DNA of 30,752 nucleotides from an uncultured Clostridia bacterium (GCA_905236975.1 CAJOQU010000182.1:1-30752); one strand, 5' to 3'. Positions 22,598-30,058 are shown, numbered from the stretch's first letter. Notes: generated by a model from the sequence alone, not told the origin. Numbers and translations: made by a program.

Positions 22598-24052
22598 ATG
22601 AATATCAAAATGATCGGGCGTTTCCAGGCGCTGATATTATTGCTCGAGGCGCTGTTTATGCTGCCCGCGCTGTTGATTTGTTTGTTTGACCGCGACATGC
22701 GTGCCGCCATGGCCTTTTTATACACCGTTTTACTGAACGCGGCGGTGGCGGGCGTGATCTATCTGCTCTGCCGCCACTCCTCGCGGGAGTTCTACCAAAA
22801 AGAAGGGCTTTTTTGTGTGGGGCTAAGCTGGATTGTGATGAGCCTTTTCGGCTCCCTGCCGTTTATGCTGTCCGGGGAGATTCCGCGGTTTATCGATGCG
22901 TTTTTCGAAACCGTTTCGGGCTTTTCCACCACCGGCGCCTCCATTCTAAACGATGTGGAAGGCCTTTCGCGCGGCATTTTGTATTGGCGCAGCTTTACCC
23001 ACTGGATCGGCGGCATGGGCGTGCTGGTGTTTTTAATCGCCATAGCGCCCGCCTTCGGCAAGAAGGACGGCTTTACCATGTACATCATGCGAGCCGAAAG
23101 CTCGGGGCCGAGCGTGGGCAAGCTGGTGCCGAGAATTCGCAAAACCGCCGCTATTCTTTACATTATTTACATTGGGTTGACCGTTTTAGACCTGATCTTT
23201 CTGCTGATCGGCGGCATGCCGCTGTTTGAGGCGGTCTGCACCGCGCTTGGCACGGCGGGCACCGGCGGCTTCGGCGTTAAAAACGACAGTATGGCCGGTT
23301 ACAGTCCTTATCTGCAAAACGTTTGTACGGTTTTCATGTTCCTGTTCGGCGTCAGTTTTTCGTGGTATTTTCTGCTGCTTCGCCGACAGTTTAAGACCGC
23401 CCTGAAGGATGAGGAACTGCGGCTTTACGTTGGGTTGGCGATCGGCAGTATGGCGGCCATTACCATCAATCTGCGTGGATTTTACCCCACTTTGTCAGAA
23501 ACCATTCGCCACGTGGCCTTTCAGGTCTCCAGTGTCATGACCACCACCGGCTTTTGTACCACCGATTTCGACCAGTGGCCGGCCTTTTCCAAGGTGCTGA
23601 TGCTGGGTTTAATGATGGTCGGCGCCTGCGCGGGCAGTACCGGCGGCGGTATGAAATGCATCCGATGGCTCTTGCTGGTTAAGAATCTGCGGCGCAATGT
23701 CAAATCCATTTGCTACCCACAGCGGGTACAGACCGTGCGGATCAACGGCAAGACCGTACCCGAAACCACCTTAGATAATACCAACGCCTTTTTGGCCGCG
23801 CATGTGATCATTTTTGCGATCAGCTTTCTGATCATCTCGATCGATGAATTCTCGGTCACCACCAACTTTACGGCGGTGATATCCTGTATCAATAACATCG
23901 GCCCGGGGCTGGAAATGGTGGGCCCCACCCATAATTTCGCGCTGTTCAGTCCGCTTTCCAAGCTGATTCTGATTTTTGACATGCTGGCCGGACGGCTGGA
24001 GATCTTCCCCATGTTGGTGCTGTTTTCCCGCAGCGCCTGGCGCAAACGCTGA
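22598..24052 (+). CDS. trkH: TrkH family potassium uptake membrane protein
   Basis: This 484-residue membrane protein forms the ion-conducting pore for K+ (or Na+-coupled K+) uptake with TrkA. Four pore-loop repeats are recognisable: GFSTTGASIL (about 108-117), ALGTAGTGGFGVKN, MTTTGFCTTDFDQWP and NNIGPGLEMVG. GACAGSTGGGMKCIRW marks the segment after the third pore loop. The protein is strongly hydrophobic with about ten membrane helices. The ATG at 22598 was preferred to a TTG at 22580, which lies inside trkA. The ribosome binding site (GAGAG) is weak, so translation is probably coupled to trkA. A bidirectional terminator follows. Confidence 0.93.
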   Translation: MNIKMIGRFQALILLLEALFMLPALLICLFDRDMRAAMAFLYTVLLNAAVAGVIYLLCRHSSREFYQKEGLFCVGLSWIVMSLFGSLPFMLSGEIPRFIDAFFETVSGFSTTGASILNDVEGLSRGILYWRSFTHWIGGMGVLVFLIAIAPAFGKKDGFTMYIMRAESSGPSVGKLVPRIRKTAAILYIIYIGLTVLDLIFLLIGGMPLFEAVCTALGTAGTGGFGVKNDSMAGYSPYLQNVCTVFMFLFGVSFSWYFLLLRRQFKTALKDEELRLYVGLAIGSMAAITINLRGFYPTLSETIRHVAFQVSSVMTTTGFCTTDFDQWPAFSKVLMLGLMMVGACAGSTGGGMKCIRWLLLVKNLRRNVKSICYPQRVQTVRINGKTVPETTLDNTNAFLAAHVIIFAISFLIISIDEFSVTTNFTAVISCINNIGPGLEMVGPTHNFALFSPLSKLILIFDMLAGRLEIFPMLVLFSRSAWRKR

Positions 24053-24110
24053 CAAACCGGTTAAAATCGGACGCTTCGGCAGCCTGCAAAGAAATCTAAA
24101 AAAACAAAAA

Positions 24111-24145
24111 ACAGAGCCGTCTCACCGAATGGAAGGCGGCTCTGT
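24111..24145. terminator. Bidirectional terminator between trkH and the XRE-family gene
   Basis: ACAGAGCCG (24111-24119) pairs with CGGCTCTGT (24137-24145), extendable by about three inner pairs. On the minus strand it is followed by TTTTTTGTTTTTTT, a very strong tract serving the XRE gene ending at 24179. On the plus strand only CAGTATTTT follows, so termination of trkH may be weaker. Confidence 0.82.
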
Positions 24146-24178
24146 CAGTATTTTCGGTCATGTTATGCTTTGTTTTTT

Positions 24179-24391
24179 CTACTTTTTTTCATCACTGCGC
24201 CCGGTCAAATAATCCAGTGAAACGTCAAACAAATCGGCAAGACGTACCAAAATTTCTATTTTCGGTTCTCGCATCATCAATTCGTAATTTTGATAGGCCT
24301 TTTCGGTGATATTACAGTAAATAGCCACCTGCCCTTGTGCCGCTCTTTGCGACAGGCGCGCAGACGGCGGGCTAATGTTTCTCTCATACAT
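24179..24391 (-). CDS. Small XRE-family helix-turn-helix regulator
   Basis: The 70-residue protein is essentially a single Cro/C1-type DNA-binding domain. The C-terminal half, REPKIEILVRLADLFDVSLDYLTGRSD, is the conserved end of the XRE fold. The recognition region lies in VAIYCNITEKAYQNYELMMR. The first helices are divergent, with prolines (RNISPPSARLSQRA) where a regular helix is usual, so DNA binding may differ from the standard mode. There is no sensor domain. The ATG at 24391 follows CAGGTGTTT; a GTG two codons upstream is less likely. The gene stands alone, divergent from the acetate kinase/microcompartment genes. A regulatory link to them is possible but unproven. Confidence 0.8.
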   Translation of the reverse strand: MYERNISPPSARLSQRAAQGQVAIYCNITEKAYQNYELMMREPKIEILVRLADLFDVSLDYLTGRSDEKK

Positions 24392-24426
24392 AAACACCTG
24401 CCTTCTTCATGAGGTTCATGAGTAGT

Positions 24427-24448
24427 AACGCGCTTCGGCGCGTTTTTT
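24427..24448 (+). terminator. TTCG tetraloop terminator upstream of acetate kinase
   Basis: AACGCGC (24427-24433) and GCGCGTT (24438-24444) form a perfect 7-bp stem closed by a TTCG tetraloop and followed by a T run. It is a textbook plus-strand terminator. No plus-strand gene lies between trkH and this point. It may stop trkH read-through or end a small antisense transcript crossing the XRE gene. Confidence 0.7.
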
Positions 24449-24547
24449 ATTTACCCGCCGAAATTGGATGAACAACAACCCGAACCGGACAACTTCCGCT
24501 CTTGCCGGGGTTGCGACACGGCAAAAAGAATTTTTCTATAAAATCAG

Positions 24548-24594
24548 GTCGTTTTTTGGCAAAAGCTACGTCCCTTCGTCGTTTTTCGGCAAAA
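24548..24594 (+). repeat. Pair of 17-bp direct repeats upstream of the acetate kinase promoter
   Basis: GTCGTTTTTTGGCAAAA (24548-24564) and GTCGTTTTTCGGCAAAA (24578-24594) differ at one base and start 30 bases apart, close to three helical turns. They lie 63 to 109 bases before the -35. CGGCAAAAA also occurs at 24519-24527. Tandem binding sites for a regulator are a reasonable inference. Confidence 0.5.
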
Positions 24595-24656
24595 AACTTT
24601 GGTTTGTTTGCACAAAAAACATTTTGCTTTCAATCGAAGTTTTTTTGGATTGACCC

Positions 24657-24685
24657 TTGCAATGAAAGGTCGGTTTTGATATAAT
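24657..24685 (+). promoter_or_regulatory. Promoter of acetate kinase, probably also of the microcompartment operon
   Basis: TTGCAA (24657-24662) and a perfect TATAAT (24680-24685) are separated by 17 bases, with TGA before the -10 giving an extended element. TTTTGATATAATA matches the DegV-gene promoter exactly. The leader to the start codon at 24797 is about 105 bases long. Its GGCCGG (24708-24713) can pair with CCGGCC (24753-24758), with an inner GGCGC/GCGCC helix. Confidence 0.75.
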
Positions 24686-24796
24686 ACAAGGTGTAAAAGT
24701 CTGCTTAGGCCGGCGAAAAAGGCGCTTGTCCGCTTGACGGCGCGCCGAACCACCGGCCGCGGCACTGCGCATTCTAAACAAGAAGGAGATCATGAC

Positions 24797-25999
24797 ATGA
24801 AAATACTGGTTGTCAACGCCGGTAGTTCGTCCTTAAAGTATCAGTTGTTTGATATGGACGCACATACCGTCTTGGCGAAGGGTCTTTGCGAAAAAATCGG
24901 CCTGACCGGCGCCATTACCCACAAGCGCCCCGGCAAGCCCAACTACGCGGAAGACACTCCCATGCCGACCCACAACGAGGCCATTGCGTTGGTCTTAAAG
25001 CTCTTGACCGACCCGGAACTCGGCGTAATCGCCGATGTGAACGAGATCGGCGCCGTGGGGCACCGCTTTGCACACGGCGGAAAATTTCAAAGCTCCCGCT
25101 TTTTGGATGAGGAAACCATGCAGTACCTCGAATCCATTGTTCCCATCAATCCTTTACACGGGCCTCCGGCCATCAAGGGCGTGAACGCCTGCCGGGCTTT
25201 GATGCCTTCTACCCCGCAGGTCGGGGTGTTTGACACCTCCTTCTATGCTACGTTAGAGCCCAAAGCCTACATATATGCCCTGCCGTACGAATGGTACGAG
25301 CAATACGGCATTCGCCGTTACGGCTTCCACGGCACCTCACACCGCTATGTTTCGGGCGAGGCGGCCAAATATGTGGGCAAACCCATTGAAGAATTAAAAA
25401 TCGTCACCTGCCATATCGGCAGCGGCTCGTCGGTCACGGCGGTCGACGGCGGTAAAGCGATCGACACCTCCATGGGGTTCACCCCGCAGGACGGCCTGCC
25501 CATGGGTACCCGCTGCGGCGCGATCGATCCGTCGCTGGTCACCTACATCATGAAACAAACCGGCATGTCGCCGGATGAGATGGACACCGCCATGACCAAA
25601 AAGTCCGGTTTGCTTGGTGTTTCAGGCGTTTCGAACGACGGGCGTGATGTGTGGGATGCCGCCGATCAAGGCAACGAACGCGCCAAGCTGGCCATTGATC
25701 TGATGTGTCAGGGCGCCATCAAGTTGATCGGTTCTTATGTGGCCGAAATGAACGGGCTGGATGTGCTGGTCTTCACCGCCGGCGTAGGCGAAAACGACCG
25801 TAAATCCCGTGAGATCATCGCAGGGAATTTGACCTATCTCGGCATCAAGTTCGATGCGGAGAAAAACGCCACCGCGCCGCACGGCGGTATTTTGGAAATT
25901 TCCACCCCCGATTCGCCGGTCAAGGTGTTGGTCATTCCGACCGATGAAGAGTTCATGATCGCCTGCGATACCGAAAAGCTGGCAAAATCCATCGATTAA
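24797..25999 (+). CDS. ackA: Acetate/propionate kinase, probably serving the microcompartment pathway
   Basis: The enzyme makes ATP from ADP and an acyl phosphate. The 400-residue protein has the ASKHA kinase layout: NAGSSSLK (7-14), GHRFAHGG with Arg90, FDTSFYA with Asp146, YGFHGTSHR with His178 and FTAGVGENDRKSREI near the C-terminus. Compared with classical acetate kinases, the phosphate-binding HLGNG motif reads HIGSG (206-210) and the PLHNPP segment reads PLHGPP. The residue after Arg-Phe is Ala92 where Val is usual in the acyl pocket. These changes suggest a larger acyl substrate such as propionyl or lactyl phosphate. The ATG at 24797 has AAGGAG upstream. No phosphotransacetylase is adjacent. 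Only a 117-base gap without a clear terminator separates it from the aldolase. Confidence 0.92.
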   Translation: MKILVVNAGSSSLKYQLFDMDAHTVLAKGLCEKIGLTGAITHKRPGKPNYAEDTPMPTHNEAIALVLKLLTDPELGVIADVNEIGAVGHRFAHGGKFQSSRFLDEETMQYLESIVPINPLHGPPAIKGVNACRALMPSTPQVGVFDTSFYATLEPKAYIYALPYEWYEQYGIRRYGFHGTSHRYVSGEAAKYVGKPIEELKIVTCHIGSGSSVTAVDGGKAIDTSMGFTPQDGLPMGTRCGAIDPSLVTYIMKQTGMSPDEMDTAMTKKSGLLGVSGVSNDGRDVWDAADQGNERAKLAIDLMCQGAIKLIGSYVAEMNGLDVLVFTAGVGENDRKSREIIAGNLTYLGIKFDAEKNATAPHGGILEISTPDSPVKVLVIPTDEEFMIACDTEKLAKSID

Positions 26000-26054
26000 C
26001 AAAATGCCGCAAAGGGGTGCGCCGGTCGGCCTCCCTGGCACCAATTTGCAAAAC

Positions 26055-26073
26055 CGGCGGGGCAAACCCGCCG
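26055..26073 (+). repeat. GC hairpin in the gap between acetate kinase and aldolase genes
   Basis: CGGCGGG (26055-26061) and CCCGCCG (26067-26073) form a 7-bp perfect stem with a 5-nt loop. No T run follows, so it is not a standard intrinsic terminator. It could be an mRNA processing or stability element that lets the kinase and the shell/cargo genes be expressed at different levels. Confidence 0.5.
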
Positions 26074-26116
26074 CGGGAATACTTTGTGAATTTAAAAATT
26101 GAAAGGAATCAATATT

Positions 26117-26917
26117 ATGGCACAGTCTCCTTATGAAATCAAAAAGGAAATCTGCGAAATCGGCAAACGGATCTACGATCACGGCTTTGTCGCCGCGAAT
26201 GACGGCAACATTTCGGTCAAGGTGAGCCCCAACGAATATTACTGCACCCCGACCGGCGTGTCAAAAGGCTACATGACGCCTGACATGATTATCAAGATCG
26301 ATGGCCAGGGCAACAAGTTAGAGGGCAGACTGAATCCCTCGTCCGAAATCAAAATGCACCTGCGCGTTTATCAGGAGCGCCCCGATGTCAACGCCGTGGT
26401 GCACGCTCACCCGCCGGTGGCCACCGCCTTCACCGTGGCCGGTGTAGAGCTGAATCAATACATCCTGCCCGAGGCGATTTTGACCATTGGCAATGTTCCC
26501 ACCTGCGATTACGGCATGCCCTCCACCATGGAGATCCCCGAATCACTGATGCCTTACATCCAACAGCATGACGCGTTTCTGCTTAAGAATCACGGCGCGC
26601 TGACCGTGGGCAACACCCTGACCCGTGCCTGCTTCACCATGGAAGAGGTGGAGTTTAACGCCAAGATCAATCTGTACGCCCGCCAGATCGGCGTCGGCGC
26701 CAACAGCCATATTGAAGAAATCTCCTGCCATGAGCTGGAAAGATTGATGGAACTGCGCAAAAAGATGGGTCTGCCCGGCAAACACCCCGGCTGCCAGAAA
26801 TGCCCGAACAAGGGTACTGCCAACTGCAAATGTAAGGATTGTGCCGGCGCCGCTCCCGCTGCCGACGAGCAGTTGGTGGCCGAAATCACTAAGAAAGTTC
26901 TCGCCGCGTTAGGTTGA
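26117..26917 (+). CDS. Class II (zinc) aldolase, fuculose/rhamnulose-1-phosphate type, with C-terminal encapsulation peptide
   Basis: Family members split L-fuculose- or L-rhamnulose-1-phosphate into dihydroxyacetone phosphate and lactaldehyde. The core (about 1-215) has the zinc and catalytic residues: Glu77 in NPSSEIKMH, His96 and His98 in VVHAHPP and His159 in LLKNHGAL. After the core comes a linker with five cysteines (226, 229, 237, 239, 242), pattern CxxC-x7-CxC-x2-C. The final residues 250-266 (DEQLVAEITKKVLAALG) form an amphipathic helix like BMC encapsulation peptides. The core length resembles FucA, so the extra 50 residues are an addition. The ATG at 26117 follows AAAGGAATC. It begins the run of cargo and shell genes, so it is probably carried inside the compartment. 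The exact sugar phosphate is inferred. Confidence 0.88.
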   Translation: MAQSPYEIKKEICEIGKRIYDHGFVAANDGNISVKVSPNEYYCTPTGVSKGYMTPDMIIKIDGQGNKLEGRLNPSSEIKMHLRVYQERPDVNAVVHAHPPVATAFTVAGVELNQYILPEAILTIGNVPTCDYGMPSTMEIPESLMPYIQQHDAFLLKNHGALTVGNTLTRACFTMEEVEFNAKINLYARQIGVGANSHIEEISCHELERLMELRKKMGLPGKHPGCQKCPNKGTANCKCKDCAGAAPAADEQLVAEITKKVLAALG

Positions 26918-26960
26918 TGCGAATCTGACTCATCAAATAACGGAAAAGGAGAGAACAAGC

Positions 26961-28418
26961 ATGGCTATCAACTGGACAGAGGCACAGGTCGAGGAGCTTG
27001 TCGCCAAGGTTGTGAAGGAGATTCGCTCTGAGCAGTCTGTTCCTCAAAAGAACTGGGATGCCACCCAATATAACGGGCGTAAATTCAAAGGCGTTTACGC
27101 CACTATGGAAGAGGCCATCGCCGCCGCCGAGGCGGGTTACAAAGCCATCCGCTCCATGAGCGTGGCGGAACGTGAAAAGCTGATCACCTCTATTCGAACA
27201 TATTGCCGCGCCGAAGCCGCCACTTTAGCGCAGTTGGGCGTGGCGGAAACCAAAATGGGTCGCGTAGACCATAAAACCGCTAAACATATTTTGGTGGCGG
27301 ATAAGACCCCCGGCACCGAGGATATCGTAGCCGAGGCAAAAACGGGCGACAACGGCCTGACCTTGACCGAGCGCGCACCCTTCGGTGTGGTGGGCGCCAT
27401 TACCCCGTCAACCAACCCGTCGGAGACGGTTATCTGCAACAGCATCGGCATGATCGCGGCCGGCAACGGCGTGGTCTTTAACCCCCATCCCGGCGCCATT
27501 GCGACCTCCAACTACGCGGTCGATCTGGTCAACCGTGCGGTTCATGCCGCAGGCGGCCCCGAGGTGCTGGTTGCCTCGATGATCAAACCCACGCTTGACA
27601 GCGCCAACGTGATGTATAAGCACCCTTCCATTCGTCTGCTGGTCTGCACCGGCGGTCCCGGCGTGGTGCGGTCGGTACTGTCTTCGGGCAAAAAAGCCAT
27701 CGGCGCGGGTGCGGGCAACCCCCCTGTCATTGTGGATGACACGGCCGACATTGATAAGGCCGCCAAAGACATTATCGACGGCTGCACCTTTGACAATAAC
27801 CTTCCCTGCATTGCCGAAAAAGAAGTTTTCGTGTTTGAAAACGTGGCCGACCGCCTGATTGCCGGCATGCAGAAAAACGGCTGTATTCTGCTGACACGCC
27901 AACAGGCCGACGCCTTAGCCGAGGTGGTTCTGGTCAAAAAGACCGATCCCAAGACCGGCAAGACCTCTTATGCCGTCAGCCGCGAATGTGTCGGGCGTGA
28001 CGCCCGCGTGATTTTGGAAAAGATCGGCGTTCACGTCGGTCCCGAGATCCGCTGTGCCATTGCCGAGGTGCCGTTTGACCACCTGTTCGTTCAGCAGGAG
28101 CTGATGATGCCGATTTTAGGCATCGTGCGGGTCAAAGACATTGACGAAGCCATTGACCTTGCCTGCAAGGCCGAACACGGCAACCGCCACACCGCGCATA
28201 TGCATTCCAAAAACATTGACAATCTCTCTCGCTTTGCCAAAGCGGTAGAGACCACCATTTTCGTCAAAAACGCTCCCTCCTACGCCGGGATCGGTTTCGG
28301 CGGCGAAGGCCACACCACCTTCACCATTGCCGGCCCGACCGGAGAGGGCATCACCTCGGCCAAAAGCTTTACCCGGCTTCGCCGCTGTGTGATGGCGGAT
28401 CATTTTCGTATTATTTAA
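26961..28418 (+). CDS. CoA-acylating aldehyde dehydrogenase of the microcompartment (PduP/EutE-like)
   Basis: The enzyme should oxidise the aldehyde made in the compartment (lactaldehyde or propionaldehyde) to the acyl-CoA with NAD+. The 485-residue protein has the acylating-ALDH signatures GAITPSTNPSET (about 145-156), GGPGVVRSVLSSGKKAIGAG (231-250), GNPPVIVDDTADI and catalytic Cys283 in NNLPCIAEKEVF. Residues 7-24 (EAQVEELVAKVVKEIRSE) form an amphipathic N-terminal helix followed by a flexible linker, as in PduP encapsulation peptides. A strong AAAGGAGAG precedes the ATG. It lies between the aldolase and alcohol dehydrogenase genes, so NAD+ and CoA can be recycled locally. The aldehyde used depends on whether a diol dehydratase is present outside the window. 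Confidence 0.92.
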   Translation: MAINWTEAQVEELVAKVVKEIRSEQSVPQKNWDATQYNGRKFKGVYATMEEAIAAAEAGYKAIRSMSVAEREKLITSIRTYCRAEAATLAQLGVAETKMGRVDHKTAKHILVADKTPGTEDIVAEAKTGDNGLTLTERAPFGVVGAITPSTNPSETVICNSIGMIAAGNGVVFNPHPGAIATSNYAVDLVNRAVHAAGGPEVLVASMIKPTLDSANVMYKHPSIRLLVCTGGPGVVRSVLSSGKKAIGAGAGNPPVIVDDTADIDKAAKDIIDGCTFDNNLPCIAEKEVFVFENVADRLIAGMQKNGCILLTRQQADALAEVVLVKKTDPKTGKTSYAVSRECVGRDARVILEKIGVHVGPEIRCAIAEVPFDHLFVQQELMMPILGIVRVKDIDEAIDLACKAEHGNRHTAHMHSKNIDNLSRFAKAVETTIFVKNAPSYAGIGFGGEGHTTFTIAGPTGEGITSAKSFTRLRRCVMADHFRII

Positions 28419-28431
28419 AGGGGGAACAACA

Positions 28432-29652
28432 ATGGATATTACCTCAAATCAAATCGAGGCGATCGTTCGCCAGGTATTGGGTTCCATGGGAACAACGGCG
28501 GCTTCCGCGCCCGCCGGACCCCTGCCCAAAACCGCCAAAGTCGCCATGCTGGTCGACTCCAAGAAGATCGAAGTGCAGGAGGTGCCGATTCCCGAGCTTG
28601 GGCCGGATGATATTCTGGTTCGCGTAGAGGGTGCAGGCATTTGCGGTACCGATGTGCATGAATGGCGGCAGGATCCGTTTGGCCTGATGCCGGTCGTGCT
28701 GGGGCACGAAGGCACCGGCGAAGTGGTCTACCTTGGTTCCAACATTAAGTCCGATACCGCGGGAAAACCCTTAAAAGTGGGCGATAAGCTGGTGACCTCG
28801 GTCATTTCGTGCGGCGAATGCTACGCTTGCCGCATGACGCCCGGCCGCACCAATTTGTGTGATAAACAGGGTGTTTTTGGTCTGATTGGCGATAAACGCG
28901 GCACCGAAGAGGGCAACCGCGCCAACGGCTGGTTTGCCGACTACATGCTGATTCGCGGTCACGGCACCACCTATTTTCAGGTGAATGAACTGAACCTGAA
29001 ACAACGCATGATCTTAGAACTGGCCTGCGTGTGCGTGCATGCGCTGGAGCGCAGCCAGTCAACCGGTCTTTTGAACTTCGGTTCCAAAGTGCTGGTGCAG
29101 GGCTGCGGCCCGGTGGGACTGGTGATGATCACGGTTCTGCGCGCCGCGGGCATTAACCACATCATCGCGGTGGACGGCAACGAAGACCGCTTAAAGGTCG
29201 CCGAGCGGATGGGCGCTAAAACCACCGTCTGTTTCAAACGGCCGGAGGAAGACACGCTGGAAAAGCGTGCCGCCAAGGTCAAGTCTGTGGCCAATGGCGT
29301 GGGCGTGGATTTTGCTTTCCAATGCACCGGCGCGCCCATTGCAGCGGCTGACATTTACGAGTACATCCGCCGCGGCGGCGGCATGTGCGAGATGGGCTTC
29401 TTTGTGAACAACGGCGAATATTCGATCAATCCGCACTTTGCCATGTGCAACAAAGAAATCAATATCGTCGGTTCGTGGGATTACAGCGCCGAAGATTACC
29501 CCAAAACGGTAGCCTTCTTAAAGCAATGCGCCGAAATGAATATTCCCATTGAAGAACTGATTACCCATTCCTTCCCACTGGATCAAATGAACGAAGCGAT
29601 GGAGACCAACGTGGCGCAAAAAGGCATTAAAATCTGCTACATTGCCAAGTAA
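28432..29652 (+). CDS. Zinc-dependent alcohol dehydrogenase (MDR family) with N-terminal encapsulation peptide
   Basis: It probably reduces the aldehyde to an alcohol with NADH, regenerating NAD+ for the aldehyde dehydrogenase. The 406-residue protein is a medium-chain dehydrogenase. Catalytic zinc ligands are Cys71 in GAGICGTDVHEW and His92-Glu93 in LGHEGTGE; the structural zinc site is Cys127, Cys130, Cys133 and Cys143. The coenzyme motif is GCGPVG (224-229), with Asp248 ending the next strand, favouring NAD over NADP. Residues 5-20 (SNQIEAIVRQVLGSMG), followed by an Ala/Pro linker, look like an encapsulation peptide added to the normal fold. This differs from the iron-type PduQ found in many propanediol compartments. 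AAAGGGGGA lies before the ATG, 14 bases after the aldehyde dehydrogenase. Confidence 0.9.
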   Translation: MDITSNQIEAIVRQVLGSMGTTAASAPAGPLPKTAKVAMLVDSKKIEVQEVPIPELGPDDILVRVEGAGICGTDVHEWRQDPFGLMPVVLGHEGTGEVVYLGSNIKSDTAGKPLKVGDKLVTSVISCGECYACRMTPGRTNLCDKQGVFGLIGDKRGTEEGNRANGWFADYMLIRGHGTTYFQVNELNLKQRMILELACVCVHALERSQSTGLLNFGSKVLVQGCGPVGLVMITVLRAAGINHIIAVDGNEDRLKVAERMGAKTTVCFKRPEEDTLEKRAAKVKSVANGVGVDFAFQCTGAPIAAADIYEYIRRGGGMCEMGFFVNNGEYSINPHFAMCNKEINIVGSWDYSAEDYPKTVAFLKQCAEMNIPIEELITHSFPLDQMNEAMETNVAQKGIKICYIAK

Positions 29653-29663
29653 GGAGTTTTGGT

Positions 29664-30020
29664 ATGGCAGCGCTTGGAATGATCGAAGTATACGGCTTTG
29701 CCACCTCGGTGGTCGTGGCCGACGCCGTCGCCAAAGCGGCGGATGTGCGGATCGTTGCGATTGACCGCAATAAACCCGCAAACGCAGATCAGTGCGAAGT
29801 GCCGCTGGTCATGATCGTCAAGTTTGAAGGGGACCCGGCCGCCGTCACCGCCGCGCATGACGCGGGTGTGGCCGTTGCGAAAGAACGAGGACTCTTCATC
29901 ACATCCAAAATCAACGCGGGACTTTCATCTGAAGTCGAATGGTTCGCCCATTTGTCGGCCTTGGGGCGTGACAAGCTCCGCAACCTAAATCCTGATAACG
30001 GCACACGCCGAGGATCATAA
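29664..30020 (+). CDS. BMC-H shell protein with extended, cysteine-containing pore loop
   Basis: The 118-residue protein has the BMC fold: MAALGMIEVYGFATSVVVADAVAKAA at the start, then VRIVAI and PLVMIVKFEGDPAAVTAAHDAG. Where standard hexameric shell proteins have a KIGSG pore turn, it has about nine extra residues (RNKPANADQCEVP, about 35-47) including Cys44. A tail of about 25 residues extends past the usual end. Cysteines at this position bind Fe-S clusters in some shell proteins such as GrpU-type BMC-H and PduT, so it may have a redox or metal role at the pore. The AAGGAG site lies 9 bases before the ATG and 11 bases separate it from the dehydrogenase. It is the first shell gene of the series. 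Confidence 0.9.
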   Translation: MAALGMIEVYGFATSVVVADAVAKAADVRIVAIDRNKPANADQCEVPLVMIVKFEGDPAAVTAAHDAGVAVAKERGLFITSKINAGLSSEVEWFAHLSALGRDKLRNLNPDNGTRRGS

Positions 30021-30058
30021 AAAAACAAAAAACTGAAATTTCTTAGGAGGAAATCAAT

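Larger units (their letters stand above)
24392..24796. other. Divergent intergenic region between the XRE gene and acetate kinase
   Basis: This 405-base stretch holds no convincing gene. It contains a hairpin with T run at 24427-24448 and two near-identical 17-base repeats at 24548-24564 and 24578-24594. The acetate kinase promoter is at 24657-24685 and a GC-rich structured leader at 24708-24758. Short open frames inside it lack ribosome binding sites. Confidence 0.7.

Noticed and set aside
22237..22725. A 162-codon minus-strand frame across the trkA-trkH junction
   Set aside because: It runs against two genes with complete motifs and has no ribosome binding site.
24468..24653. A 61-codon plus-strand frame upstream of acetate kinase
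   Set aside because: No ribosome binding site precedes it, a competing overlapping frame exists, and it spans the repeated elements of the upstream region.
26117..26917. Assigning the aldolase definitively to fucose or to rhamnose
   Set aside because: No isomerase, kinase, mutarotase or sugar transporter gene lies in the window, and the active-site motifs fit several phosphoketose or related substrates.
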